From NCBI GenBank assembly GCA_964414815.1, contig CAYPXY010000001.1, positions 336,177 to 400,176 of the forward strand: 64,000 nucleotides of DNA, written 5' to 3'. Each line of letters starts with the position of its first letter. Within the stretch, counting starts at the first letter, position 1. The notes under the pieces are model-generated. The model did no database searches. It was not told where the DNA came from and saw only the letters and a list, made by a program, of their open reading frames with translations. This DNA is from Mariniblastus sp964414815. Lineage in GTDB: Bacteria > Planctomycetota > Planctomycetia > Pirellulales > Pirellulaceae. Position numbers and translations under genes: made by a program. Positions 1 through 8,963 of the stretch are shown piece by piece.

Positions 1-128
1 CCGGTCGGAAAAGCCAGCGAGCGCAACAACGCAATGTCGTCTGTGCGACGTGTGCCAAGGCCGCCGGTTCGATGAGCATCTCGCCAAACAGGTCGATATA
101 TCGGACGTACAACGTTACGGTTGATCAT
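1..128 (-). CDS. Partial phage gene, N-terminal 42 residues only
   Basis: An open frame runs from an ATG at 128-126 to the window edge without a stop. The ATG overlaps the TGA of the gene at 125-403 in an ATGA arrangement, the coupling used throughout this phage's structural operon. The product begins MINRNVVRPIYRPVW and is rich in arginine. No family is recognised. Position after a small structural gene suggests a tail or tail-tip component, but that is inference from order only. The rest of the gene lies outside the window. Confidence 0.55.
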   Translation of the reverse strand, partial: MINRNVVRPIYRPVWRDAHRTGGLGTRRTDDIALLRSLAFPT

Positions 129-403
129 TGGTTCGCATGAACGGTTATTGACGTGTTTGTGCGAGCGTCGAATGTCAGCGTTCGCAGAAAGTACTCGCCG
201 ACGGCATCGAACGCCTTCACTTCAGCGTTGTTGTAGAACGTCAAGCCTGTTGGCGACCAGTTGGTATCGTCGGTTGAATACTCGACGGCAATACCGGCAC
301 CGTCAAACACGCTGTTCGACGGAATGCTGATTGTGCAAGGTCCGTCGAGTGCTACACCATCGGACGTGCCATTGGTTGATCGGTTAGTGACTAAGGCTGG
401 CAT
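125..403 (-). CDS. Small phage structural protein of unknown function
   Basis: The product is 92 residues, with no cysteine-rich or membrane segments and a high content of Thr, Ser, Asn and Val. The pattern looks like a small beta-sandwich (for example VEYSTDDTNWSPTGL, then FLRTLTFDARTNTSITV), as in tail or capsid decoration proteins. It follows the gene at 416-1168 by 12 nt and is translationally coupled to the truncated gene at 1-128. No specific family is recognised; the structural role is inferred from neighbours. Confidence 0.6.
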   Translation of the reverse strand: MPALVTNRSTNGTSDGVALDGPCTISIPSNSVFDGAGIAVEYSTDDTNWSPTGLTFYNNAEVKAFDAVGEYFLRTLTFDARTNTSITVHANQ

Positions 404-415
404 GGGATGATCCTA

Positions 416-1168
416 TTAAAATGGGAGTGCTTTCAGGAATTGGTACGTCCAAGTCGTGGTGTAAGTGGGTTTGCCGCCTTTCAGGTCTGTCGAACGTCTG
501 ATCTTCCGCTGATCGACCTGTTCGTCGGCACCGTAGATCGGTACGGGTGGCGTTGGAAACGTCAGACGACCGACGGCACTGCCTGACTGAACGGCCATGA
601 CAGGCGTTGTGGGGTAAATCTGTTGTTTGATCGGGTTCCCGTTGATGATCGGACGGACGACGAACTTCGGCCCGCCCGTGCCGGTGTAGTCAATGCTTTG
701 TTGCCACGATGTAGTTCCGCTGCCATCGCCGTCGATGACAAGCCAGAAGGCAGCCTTGGCAACGATTCTGTAGTTGCGGAACGTCGAGTACTCGGCGTTT
801 TTGCCGTCGGGATAGCCCAGTTCGGTGATCTGCACGCCAAATATGGTTTGCGAACTGATTAGTTTGTGAGCTGATTCGGTCGTTCCGTCGGAGTCGAACA
901 GGATCAGGTTCTGGCCGTCGATGCTGTAGGCCGCTTCGAGTGCTGTGATCTTCGTCGTCAGATCCGCGCGGTCAACGCCTTCGAGCCGTCCATCGATTGT
1001 CCACGTCTCATCGAGCCCGCTCATAGCTCCGTTGGCGTCATACGTCTTTGACTTCGAAATGGCAATCGAGCATTCGGCGAGTTGGTGAGCGTAGCTGCCG
1101 TACTTCAAGATCATCGAACTGCTGTTGAAATCGTATCTATTTTTGTAACGATACCAATCTAGCAACAT
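416..1168 (-). CDS. Probable tail-tip structural protein (distal-tail-like)
   Basis: The product is 250 residues and largely beta-rich. It is the first minus-strand gene after the inserted plus-strand block that separates it from the tape measure gene at 14390-16576, so in tailed-phage order it occupies the distal-tail/baseplate slot. No diagnostic motif is visible. Two starts are possible: ATG at 1168 (used here), only 27 nt from the divergent ATG at 1196, or the internal ATG at 1114 (MILKYGSYAHQ), which would leave room for a promoter between the divergent genes. The product has not been matched to a named family. Confidence 0.55.
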   Translation of the reverse strand: MLLDWYRYKNRYDFNSSSMILKYGSYAHQLAECSIAISKSKTYDANGAMSGLDETWTIDGRLEGVDRADLTTKITALEAAYSIDGQNLILFDSDGTTESAHKLISSQTIFGVQITELGYPDGKNAEYSTFRNYRIVAKAAFWLVIDGDGSGTTSWQQSIDYTGTGGPKFVVRPIINGNPIKQQIYPTTPVMAVQSGSAVGRLTFPTPPVPIYGADEQVDQRKIRRSTDLKGGKPTYTTTWTYQFLKALPF

Positions 1169-1195
1169 TTTTTCGCGGTTCTACACGAGTTTTTC

Positions 1196-2857
1196 ATGTT
1201 CGTAACCACTGTCAGTTTCCCCGGTGTCATTCGCATCGAAGGTTTTTCGGCGACGATCAATCATGGCATTACGCCCGGCACGATCATGCTCAAGATCATG
1301 CCGCAGGATGTGACGACGATCCCAGTCAACGGCACGTTCACCGTCAACTACGCCGACGGCGTGGTGAGTAGCACAATTCAATGGCTGAACTGTAACGTGG
1401 ATAGTGCTTCGTACCAATTCAATGCGAGTGGTCAGGTGATATCGCTGGTCATTAAGGATTTCCGATGGCAATGGCAGTTCGGGCAAATATCAGGGGAATT
1501 TAATATCACCTTGCCGAGCGGCAAAATCCGTGTCATTGGCGACGCCGAGCCAAGTGCAACTGATGCCATTGGAAACAGCGAGAAAACGCCGCGTGAACTC
1601 GCCACGCTATGCCTTGAAGCGATGGGCGTTACGACTTTTGACGTGTCCGATCTCCCGAATGACACTCGACCTCGAATCAGTTGGGACTATGCCAACCCAG
1701 CTCAGGAGCTTCAGTCGCTCGTCGATTCATTGGGATGCAGTGTTGTCCCGCAAGTCGATGGATCGGTCAAAATCTGCAAACTTGGCGACGGTGCGACACT
1801 GCCAGTCGGTTCAATTGAATCGACTTCACAAACACTCAATCCGCTGGACAGGCCAAAGCAATTGGTGATTGTCTCGGCGCCCGTTCGAGTGCAACTGGAT
1901 TTTGAGCTTGAAGCCGTCGGCGAAGAAATCGACGGAACTATCAAGCCGCTTGCAGAGCTGAGCTACGCCCCTGCGGGTTGGGGCACGACAAAGTCTGTCA
2001 ATGTTCTTAGCAGTGAGGGCCCGAAGGAAGTGCTACAAGTTGTCGAAAAGAGTATTTTGAAATGGTATCGAGTGAAGCTCCCGGATTTCACCGACACAGA
2101 ATTGGAAGATCTCGATATTGACTACATTGAGCAATTATTGCCAGTGATCGAAGAGCTTTCCGAGGTTGCCAGCGTCAGCGATGACGAAAAGCCCAAAAAG
2201 GCATTCGTGTACGGGAAATGGTATCACGAGAAACGCCGAAAAAACACGGTTGAAGATATTGGAACCATTGACGCGGAAGACGTAGAAGGCGAGTACGCGG
2301 ACACAATCATTGGCGATGGATTCTCAATTGATCCCGAACGAGGACTGGTTAAGTTCTCGAAAAGGGTGTCATTGGCCGGGTCATACGGCGGATCGAATGC
2401 ACTCGTTTTCCCAGCCGAACTAAAACTTAGGGCTTGCTGCAATATCAAGCAAATATCAGATGGGGCACCAATGCGATACCAGAGCAGTGGGACGTCTGTT
2501 GAGCCGACTTCACCGGCAGGCAATCGGTACGAAGTGAAAGACGATATCAAGCCATTCCAAATCATCGATGGCGAAGGGGGACAGTCCAATAATATCGACG
2601 AAGTGGTAGACATGATGAGCTACTACGTCGATGCTCTGATGGAAGAGTACGCCATCACAACTGCCGACACGGCTACTTACGTCGGTATTCTGCCAGTCAC
2701 GCTTGATGGTGCAATTTGCACGGCCACATGGTCGTTCGATGGATCGGGTGCGACAACCGAGATCAATCGAAACGACGATCCAGGCAATGACTATACGCCG
2801 CCATTCAAGGTCAGAAAACGAAATGCCGCGCTCAACAAGGTAGTGAGAGGGGCATGA
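1196..2857 (+). CDS. Phage tail hub or baseplate-like protein
   Basis: A 553-residue protein opens a plus-strand cassette of four coupled genes. The N-terminal 140 residues look beta-rich (SFPGVIRIEGFSATINHG, GTFTVNYADGVVSSTIQW). Residues around 170-230 resemble the part of tail hub proteins that precedes a short linear domain (ELQSLVDSLGCSVVPQVDGSV). The acidic middle section is probably solvent exposed. The stop overlaps the start of the next gene in ATGA. Its strand is opposite to the capsid-tail operon, so it needs its own promoter, probably in the short gap at 1169-1195. The hub assignment is inferred from length and order. Confidence 0.5.
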   Translation: MFVTTVSFPGVIRIEGFSATINHGITPGTIMLKIMPQDVTTIPVNGTFTVNYADGVVSSTIQWLNCNVDSASYQFNASGQVISLVIKDFRWQWQFGQISGEFNITLPSGKIRVIGDAEPSATDAIGNSEKTPRELATLCLEAMGVTTFDVSDLPNDTRPRISWDYANPAQELQSLVDSLGCSVVPQVDGSVKICKLGDGATLPVGSIESTSQTLNPLDRPKQLVIVSAPVRVQLDFELEAVGEEIDGTIKPLAELSYAPAGWGTTKSVNVLSSEGPKEVLQVVEKSILKWYRVKLPDFTDTELEDLDIDYIEQLLPVIEELSEVASVSDDEKPKKAFVYGKWYHEKRRKNTVEDIGTIDAEDVEGEYADTIIGDGFSIDPERGLVKFSKRVSLAGSYGGSNALVFPAELKLRACCNIKQISDGAPMRYQSSGTSVEPTSPAGNRYEVKDDIKPFQIIDGEGGQSNNIDEVVDMMSYYVDALMEEYAITTADTATYVGILPVTLDGAICTATWSFDGSGATTEINRNDDPGNDYTPPFKVRKRNAALNKVVRGA

Positions 2858-3756
2858 GCGACTACGACGATTTCAGAAACGACTCAGGTGATCCGATCCC
2901 GCCGTATTCGGTGATGGCGGTGGTGGGTATCGAGATCGAAAGAGAACGTGAGTTCCTCACGGTCGAGAAGCCCGACGAATCGAATCTTGGAAAAGCGTTC
3001 ATCGTGAACAAGCACAGCGACGCAGAGGTAGGCGGCCCCGGAAAGTATCACAACACCGGCGGCATCTTTACCGTTGCCACCCCTGACGAAACCTACCCAA
3101 TGGGCACGCTCATCGGCCCAACCGATGGATCATGGCTTGCCACCGAAGACGGTGAACCAATGTTCGAAGTCATCGGCAGGATCGGGGATAAAGACTTGCA
3201 CTTGGTAACTGCACGGTCGGGTGGCGGCGGCACAACCAAGGTCTGCTTCGTCCAGGCCCCAGAGGGAGGCATTCCACCGCGCGATGGCAAAACGCCCGGC
3301 TCCGCCGAATGCTTGGTGATCGTATTCGCGATCAGCAACAACCCTCCCAATTACATGGCCGGTGACATGATTCTCACCGACAAAACCTGTGATGTACGCA
3401 ACTGGTCGTACCGAGCGGCTGGCGTCGAAGGTGACCGACTGGTGCAGGTAGACAACCACACTGACAATGCCATCGTCATCGGCTGGGATTGCGACAATGA
3501 TGCCGATCCAAACATTTTCGATCCCGATCCACCCAGCGATCCGAGCGAGCCCAGTGAACCATCGGAACCCAGTGAGCCAAGCCATCCATCAGAATCATGC
3601 TGGTCGGAATTGGTGTTTGTCAGCGGTCAATGGGAAATCGTCCGACATGGCCTGTGTGGCTCTTCTGTTCTGTCGGAGCCGCCGCCGAGCGAGGCCCCAA
3701 GTGATGAGCCCGGCCCATCTGATCCGGAAGAGCCTCCGCCAGAGGAAGAACCATGA
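2854..3756 (+). CDS. Phage tail-associated protein with Pro-Ser-Glu repeat tail
   Basis: A 300-residue protein. Residues 1-210 form a globular part resembling capsid/tail decoration domains (DFRNDSGDPIPPYSVMAVVG, FIVNKHSDAEVG). Residues about 226-250 are a low-complexity run of S-E-P/S-D-P triplets, and the last 30 residues are again Pro/Glu/Ser rich (APSDEPGPSDPEEP). Such segments usually act as flexible spacers. It overlaps both neighbours by 4 nt. The next gene may encode a sugar transferase, so the Ser/Pro-rich segment would be a plausible modification target, but that is speculation. No named family is recognised. Confidence 0.55.
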   Translation: MSDYDDFRNDSGDPIPPYSVMAVVGIEIEREREFLTVEKPDESNLGKAFIVNKHSDAEVGGPGKYHNTGGIFTVATPDETYPMGTLIGPTDGSWLATEDGEPMFEVIGRIGDKDLHLVTARSGGGGTTKVCFVQAPEGGIPPRDGKTPGSAECLVIVFAISNNPPNYMAGDMILTDKTCDVRNWSYRAAGVEGDRLVQVDNHTDNAIVIGWDCDNDADPNIFDPDPPSDPSEPSEPSEPSEPSHPSESCWSELVFVSGQWEIVRHGLCGSSVLSEPPPSEAPSDEPGPSDPEEPPPEEEP

Positions 3757-4520
3757 CACTCGTTTGGATTTACGCGGCCGGCGACCGGATGAAGCCACCA
3801 GAATCGCTGTCCGTTTCGATCAAACTTGCCAAGCGGCACGTGATCGGTGCGACTAACTTTGTCGTGATTGGAACGGGTGACCTGATTGACGATCCCGACG
3901 TTGAGTGGATCGACCAAGAGAAACTGACCAAGGAAAAGTTTCTCGAAATCACCGGCATCAAACGAACCTGGGCGATGAAACAGCGCGACCAGTTGTTTCG
4001 GCTCATTCGTGCGACGGAGCTGCCACAGGTCTCGGATTCGTTCCTCCGGATGTACGATGATCATTTCGTTTTGAAGCCTGCCACCGTCGAAGCCCTAAGC
4101 GTTCCGATGCCGGATGGTGACGAACGCAAGCCCGGATTCGAGGTAAAAGAAGGTTTTCAAGAGATCGTCCGGAGAACACTGATTCGATTACGCCGCCACA
4201 AACCAAAACAAACATCGTTCAATTTTTCGTATCACCCGATAGTCAAATACGAGAAAGAAAAAGTGCGAGCGATGATCGAAGAATTTAATATGATTGACAG
4301 GATCGCATTGCCGGAAACGATCTACTGCAATCGTTACTACAGCCGCGATCAAATGGGTCGATACAGTTCCAGGGTCATGCGCAACATAACCTGCGAAAAT
4401 GATTGGCCATTCGAGGGCGAGTCGATCCCTCACTACGTTTGCACCTTCAATCGTTGTGCAAAGCGAGTGTTCGAATCCCGAATCAAACCGTACTGTCAAT
4501 CCATCGGACTGGGGGTGTAG
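3753..4520 (+). CDS. Possible glycosyl or sugar-phosphate transferase (Stealth-like)
   Basis: A 255-residue soluble protein in the tail cassette. Three features recall Stealth-type capsule phosphotransferases or GT-A fold enzymes. The N-terminus is a strand-helix nucleotide-sugar-like segment (LVWIYAAGDR). A conserved-looking RDQLFRLIRATELPQVSDSF is followed by an acidic pair at residues 102-103 in FLRMYDDHFVLKP. A later block reads HPIVKYEKEKVRAMIEEFN. It has no transmembrane segment or signal peptide. Coupled translation with 2854-3756 and proximity to the receptor-binding gene suggest it modifies virion surface proteins or the host envelope. The family call is from motif memory only. Confidence 0.4.
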   Translation: MTLVWIYAAGDRMKPPESLSVSIKLAKRHVIGATNFVVIGTGDLIDDPDVEWIDQEKLTKEKFLEITGIKRTWAMKQRDQLFRLIRATELPQVSDSFLRMYDDHFVLKPATVEALSVPMPDGDERKPGFEVKEGFQEIVRRTLIRLRRHKPKQTSFNFSYHPIVKYEKEKVRAMIEEFNMIDRIALPETIYCNRYYSRDQMGRYSSRVMRNITCENDWPFEGESIPHYVCTFNRCAKRVFESRIKPYCQSIGLGV

Positions 4521-4521
4521 T

Positions 4522-7065
4522 GTGGGCGTTTCAACCGGTACTCCGTGCTGCGATTGCGGTCGATGGATTTATCTCGATCAACAACCGTTCGGATTGGGCC
4601 ATCACGATTCACAACTTGGCAACCAGGTCAATTGGATCACGGTCGATGCGACTGACGAGTTTGGCGAATCCGAAATAACTTCCCCGTTGACAACCGTGCT
4701 GAACCTGCGGACCGGAAACGTTCCTGTTTTTATGGTTCATAGGTGGTTCCACAAGGATATTACGGTTGGGAACATGTTCGCAGGCGTTGGCGGCAACACG
4801 TTGACGGCTGGAGTATCGGGATTTCATGCAGATGAGCGCGCCGTTTTCATTACCCAAGTCGGGTTCATTCCATTTTTCCGGGGCCATCATTTCTACGCCT
4901 CGTCACACACAGAGCGTTGGTTGATGCCCCCGGTGTCTGCATACCATTGGACCGGCTTTAATGGAGCGAGTTTAGGTACCCTTCCTTCTGTTCCAATTGT
5001 TTACACTCCCCCATTTCGGCCTGAGCCTGAATACTACGATCACCAAGAGCAGGAGGTTGCAAACCGAGCAAACGCCGACGCACCGCTCCACATTCTGCCG
5101 AGAATGCAATTTCGAACCTTCTTTGGACTCAACGATGTCGATGGCGGTCACTTCGGTACTGGCTCTATCAACCTCGGCGGGGTGTGGGCGATCTACGGGC
5201 CAAATTGGTATCGAATTCCAGAGGAACATCGCGGACGCATTAAATGCCGATTGTTTCTGGGGCTCGGCGGCTTTAATGGTAGGATGAAATTGTATGTCGA
5301 ACTGGACGAGGAATTACCCGAAGAAATTCACGATTTTGGAACGTACAGCGACTACCTCGACGCCTATCGGACCGTAGAAGAATCCCCCTTTGACACCTAC
5401 GAAACACTGATGGCCTTGGTTTCCAATGGGACCGAATACCAACTGAACGTCATCGTGAAAAAGGGTGGAACCATCATCTATAATCACACCACCGAAAAGT
5501 CACTGCCACTTTCGGGCTGGGTCATGGGGATAACCGAAGCGGTCGATTACACTGCCTATCAACAGTTTTATGCTCGATCTTTCTCGATCAATATCTTTGG
5601 CAACTCCAACAACTATTCGCTTCTGCCAACCCGATCATCATTCAATCTGATTCAAGAGAACCCTGCCTGGACGATCACCGGCAACAACTCATTTACTTGG
5701 GAGAATCCCGAAGAAACAATCAGCCAAGATGGCTTTGCAATCGATTTAGCGCCCTCGCCGTTTTCGGGCACTCCCATCCGAAAGGGGGGCGTTCGAACCA
5801 CCTTTGCCGTCGAACCTTTTACCGTTTATCGATTGGGATATAAGTACCAATGCGACAATGCGACAAGCTCATTTCACGTCGCTCTCAAAGGCCGCGATGT
5901 TATTTTCCAAGCTCCAGTGCTGGGACGAGATGTCGGAAACTTTGGCACCAACACGCGGCACTTTCCGGTCGGTTGTTATTTTGCGACCAACGAGGAAACG
6001 TCTGTTACGCTTCGCTGGTGGGGACATCAAACTGGTTCACCGCTCAACGCCAGCAGTCGGAAAGGTCGAATCACGGACATCATTCTGCAAAAAGTTTCGG
6101 GCTACTCGCCAAACGATGTAGCGATCACACCGTATGAGGTTCACTATCGAGGTCACTCGATGCCGTGGGGGTTGAGTGGATGGGCTTTTCAGCTTGGAGG
6201 CGAGTGGGCGACCAGAACGCACTCGATCAAGCCAATCGAGGATCGTCTGCCAGGAAGCGGATCGCGCACATTCTCGGTGGTCGATGGGGCACTGCCGCCC
6301 GGTGCCAGTCTCAATTCGACAACGGGCGAAATCACATTCCCCGGCAGTTCGTCAGTTGCTCCATTTACGCGCGGGTTTGTGGCGATCCGAATCACGGTCG
6401 ATAGCGTCCACTATCGAACCCGATTTTACTACTGGCGAATTGCAGCTGCCGACGCTCACTTCGCGTATCCTGATTTTTCCAATACTCAACTCGAACCCGG
6501 TTCGAAAAACTGGCAACTCGAATGGAACGTGCCGGTTGAAATCAAACTCGCCTACGCGATCAACGCAAGTGATCCTTACGGGATTACGATTGATTCAGGA
6601 AGTCTCCCGACTGGCCTATCATTAGATTCGTCTACGGGAGTAATCAGCGGAACGCCTTCGGTAAAAAAACAACAGGGAGAAGTTCAGTTCAAAATCGGAA
6701 GTTCGCTGTCCGAAACCTACACTTGGATCGTGGTTCACTCTGAGCAAGTCGTGTTCGTCTACTACCCGACACCGTACAGCAACTCGGTCACCGAGCCAGA
6801 TGCCGGTTTCGATTGGCGGATCGAAGAGAGCTTGGCTGTCGATATTACCCCCACCATCTACGGTGGAGAGTCTCCGTTCGTGTTCTCTGTCGAATCAGGA
6901 TCGCTCCCGCCGGGCGTCCTGCTCGATTCCACGACCGGCCAGTTGTACACGGTCACACCGGCGACCGGCTCATCGTCCACGGGATCGGTGGTCATCAAAA
7001 TCGTCGATGACGAGTCGAGCGAGGCACTGACGGTTGAATATCACTGGCAGTTCGTCGGAAGCTAA
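4522..7065 (+). CDS. Large tail fibre/receptor-binding protein with putative-Ig repeats
   Basis: 847 residues from a GTG start two bases after the previous stop; the open frame extends further upstream but overlaps 3753-4520. An N-terminal segment carries a CCDCG cysteine cluster. The middle is rich in aromatic and beta residues (residues about 30-480). The C-terminal 280 residues contain three copies of a putative-Ig (He_PIG-like) module recognised by VDGALPPGASLNSTTGEI, IDSGSLPTGLSLDSSTG and VESGSLPPGVLLDSTTG. Such modules occur in surface adhesins and phage fibres. It is last in the plus-strand tail cassette, where host-recognition genes are common. Confidence 0.65.
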   Translation: MGVSTGTPCCDCGRWIYLDQQPFGLGHHDSQLGNQVNWITVDATDEFGESEITSPLTTVLNLRTGNVPVFMVHRWFHKDITVGNMFAGVGGNTLTAGVSGFHADERAVFITQVGFIPFFRGHHFYASSHTERWLMPPVSAYHWTGFNGASLGTLPSVPIVYTPPFRPEPEYYDHQEQEVANRANADAPLHILPRMQFRTFFGLNDVDGGHFGTGSINLGGVWAIYGPNWYRIPEEHRGRIKCRLFLGLGGFNGRMKLYVELDEELPEEIHDFGTYSDYLDAYRTVEESPFDTYETLMALVSNGTEYQLNVIVKKGGTIIYNHTTEKSLPLSGWVMGITEAVDYTAYQQFYARSFSINIFGNSNNYSLLPTRSSFNLIQENPAWTITGNNSFTWENPEETISQDGFAIDLAPSPFSGTPIRKGGVRTTFAVEPFTVYRLGYKYQCDNATSSFHVALKGRDVIFQAPVLGRDVGNFGTNTRHFPVGCYFATNEETSVTLRWWGHQTGSPLNASSRKGRITDIILQKVSGYSPNDVAITPYEVHYRGHSMPWGLSGWAFQLGGEWATRTHSIKPIEDRLPGSGSRTFSVVDGALPPGASLNSTTGEITFPGSSSVAPFTRGFVAIRITVDSVHYRTRFYYWRIAAADAHFAYPDFSNTQLEPGSKNWQLEWNVPVEIKLAYAINASDPYGITIDSGSLPTGLSLDSSTGVISGTPSVKKQQGEVQFKIGSSLSETYTWIVVHSEQVVFVYYPTPYSNSVTEPDAGFDWRIEESLAVDITPTIYGGESPFVFSVESGSLPPGVLLDSTTGQLYTVTPATGSSSTGSVVIKIVDDESSEALTVEYHWQFVGS

Positions 7066-7134
7066 TTCCGAACGTGCATCTATCGATGGCGATGCGTGTA
7101 GTTCTCTTCTGTCATCGGGGATCCAAATTCGATT

Positions 7135-7431
7135 CTAGGAAATTTTTTCCATCGCCTCAATTACTAATTTTGTGTCATATCCCTTGCGGTCTTTATAAAA
7201 TTTGTGAAGTACTTCAAGAATCTGATCTCTTGTTCTTTCTTGCTCATTCGCTAAAACATCCGCATGCAAAACATCACCAAATTCAGCTGATGTGGCATTC
7301 AGTTCAGAGATCAGACGAAACTTTTCTCCTTTTACACGAACAATACGATAAAGTAGGGTCGTCCCGTCTTTGATTAAAACCTCATTCTCTTTTTCGTCGT
7401 ATTCAATCTTGATAACTTGCAGTAAAGGCAT
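7135..7431 (-). CDS. Small hypothetical protein
   Basis: A 98-residue charged protein, MPLLQVIKIEYDEKEN..., with a beta-rich first half and a helical second half (RTRDQILEVLHKFYKDRK). No motif or family is recognised. It stands alone on the minus strand between the receptor-binding gene (ending 7065) and the divergent nuclease gene at 7723. The composition is AT-richer than the surrounding tail genes, which suggests it belongs to the acquired cargo segment. The 291-bp gap to 7723 contains no further open frame that I can support; it presumably carries the divergent promoters. Confidence 0.5.
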   Translation of the reverse strand: MPLLQVIKIEYDEKENEVLIKDGTTLLYRIVRVKGEKFRLISELNATSAEFGDVLHADVLANEQERTRDQILEVLHKFYKDRKGYDTKLVIEAMEKIS

Positions 7432-7722
7432 ATTAAACTCACAGTCTAGCTAATGGAAATCCCAACTCAGGACTCAATCTATCTTGGATTTTTTCAGACG
7501 TCAATCAGCTGAACTTTTGGCTGAATAGTCAATTCCTCACGTAGCCCGATACCGACGCTAGCCGTTGAATGGCGGTGCGTTCAAGCCGCTCGTGCAACGG
7601 ATTCTGATCCGACAGGCCAATATATGCCATTTTCTTCCCAGAAAAATGATTGACAGGCTGGAATCCTGGGGTAAAACTCGATTGTAGCCGTAAGTTTCCG
7701 TCACTTTCTCAAAGGGCCATCG

Positions 7723-8427
7723 ATGAACCGAGTACTTCCATATTTATCTCTGTTGTCACTGCTGTTTGCCTGTCAATTGTACGCTCAGGAACGAATACTG
7801 CCTGAACAGTTTCAGGCCAAAGTCATCGGCGTCTACGATGGCGACTCAATCACAGTACTGATCGACAAGCAGCAGTACAAGGTTCGATTGGCCGAGATTG
7901 ATGCCCCCGAAATAGGGCAGGATTTTGGATCGAAATCGAAGGCTCATCTGTCCGACCTTGTGTTTGGAAAGGAAGTTAGTGGTGAGCGGACGGACGTTGA
8001 TCGCAACGGTCGAAATATTTGCCGCATCTTCGTGGACGGCGTGAACGTCGGCGAAAAGATGGTTACCGACGGATTCGCGTGGCACTACAAAGAGTATTCG
8101 AAGAGCGACGAACTCGACAGACTGGAGCAGGAAGCTCGATCCAAACGACTGGGCATCTGGTCAGAGAGTGCCCCACCGATGTCGCCGTCGGACTGGCGAA
8201 AGGCCAAGGCAGAGCGTGCCAAGCTGGCGAAAGCCAATCCAAGCAAATCGACCGTAGCACCAACGCTCAAGCTTAAGCCGAACGATCAGCCAGCGATCCT
8301 TCAACACTGGATCAACACGGCGTCCAACGTCCGTCACAACAGCACGTGCCGGTGGTACAAGAACACCAAAAGCGGCAGGATGTGCCAATCGGGAGAAGGT
8401 AAGGCGTGCGGCAAGTGTGGCGGATAG
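7723..8427 (+). CDS. Exported staphylococcal-nuclease-like protein
   Basis: A 234-residue SNase/thermonuclease-family protein. Residues 1-21 form a signal peptide (MNRVLPYLSLLSLLFACQLYA, likely cleavage after YAQ). The SNase fold follows: the YDGDSITV strand, the catalytic-region RLAEIDAPE, and DRNGRNICRIFVDGVNV carrying the second arginine region, ending near GIWSE (residue 146). Residues 150-190 are a basic linker, and the C-terminus has a cysteine-rich tail (residues 203-233) of the type NSTCRWY...CGKCGG. The family hydrolyses DNA and RNA with Ca2+. Export suggests action outside the cytoplasm, perhaps on foreign or extracellular DNA. As prophage cargo it could be a lysogenic-conversion gene. 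Confidence 0.85.
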   Translation: MNRVLPYLSLLSLLFACQLYAQERILPEQFQAKVIGVYDGDSITVLIDKQQYKVRLAEIDAPEIGQDFGSKSKAHLSDLVFGKEVSGERTDVDRNGRNICRIFVDGVNVGEKMVTDGFAWHYKEYSKSDELDRLEQEARSKRLGIWSESAPPMSPSDWRKAKAERAKLAKANPSKSTVAPTLKLKPNDQPAILQHWINTASNVRHNSTCRWYKNTKSGRMCQSGEGKACGKCGG

Positions 8428-8435
8428 GTTGCCGC

Positions 8436-8648
8436 CTATACGACAATCCTCGGCTCAACTTTCAGCGGTACCATTTCCTGTTCGAACTTCATCGCCAGTT
8501 CATTTGCATTTCGGAACGCTGACAGTTCGTCATCAAAGACGGACAGGATCGTCTTGTGAGATGGTTCGTAAACGCAAAAGCTTCCGACAGCTACCTTGCC
8601 CGACGACTGGTTTGCTGCAATCGCATCTTTCAGTTGGATGGTTTTCAT
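8436..8648 (-). CDS. Small hypothetical protein
   Basis: A 70-residue product starting MKTIQLKDAIAAN, read from the ATG at 8648. An upstream ATG at 8693 would add 15 poorly ordered residues. It looks globular (SGKVAVGSFCVYEPS, DDELSAFRNANELAMKF) and resembles small host-factor-like proteins, but no family is recognised. It is convergent with the nuclease gene, with 8 nt between the stops, so the two may share a terminator region. It lies in the cargo segment between tail modules. Confidence 0.45.
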   Translation of the reverse strand: MKTIQLKDAIAANQSSGKVAVGSFCVYEPSHKTILSVFDDELSAFRNANELAMKFEQEMVPLKVEPRIVV

Positions 8649-8727
8649 TGGCTTCGACTTTGCTGCTGATGAATGGGGCTGTTTATCTTCCAACTAGTGT
8701 AGTTGACGACATTAAAAACGGGTGACT

Positions 8728-8826
8728 TTTACGGTAATGTTGAGTCCGTGCGCCTAACGTGGTAGGCGCGCAAAGTCGGTTTGACACGGTAAAACCCGAT
8801 GTTTCGCAAAATGAGAATTGGCAAAT
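8728..8826 (+). repeat. Palindromic dispersed repeat, copy A
   Basis: About 99 bp that also occurs at 19078-19153 (reverse orientation) and 35161-35252. The core at 8750-8769 is an inverted repeat, GCGCCTA-ACGTGG-TAGGCGC. It is preceded by TTTACGGTAATGTT and followed by CAAAGTCGGTTTGACACGG and a conserved segment ending near ATGAGAATTGGCA. Just downstream, 8832-8853 holds a second palindrome around GGGAATTCCC. The copy sits between 8648 and the gene at 8964 and is intergenic. It may be a REP or MITE-like element; the three copies are collinear enough to indicate a mobile or duplicated unit. Confidence 0.75.
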
Positions 8827-8963
8827 TTGGCCGTTACGGGAATTCCCGTAACGCGGTTCGGTTCGTGGTTTTTCGAATCTGCTTGGTTGATAAGTGTACA
8901 GAAGTGCTGGTAGAATTTCTGAACTCTCAAGAAGAACTGAGAGCCCAATCTCAAAGGCAAAGA

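Noticed and set aside
3595..3798. Frames on both strands inside the Pro-Ser-Glu repeat
   Set aside because: Low-complexity codons (AGC, GAG, CCC) keep all frames open; they are shadows of 2854-3756.
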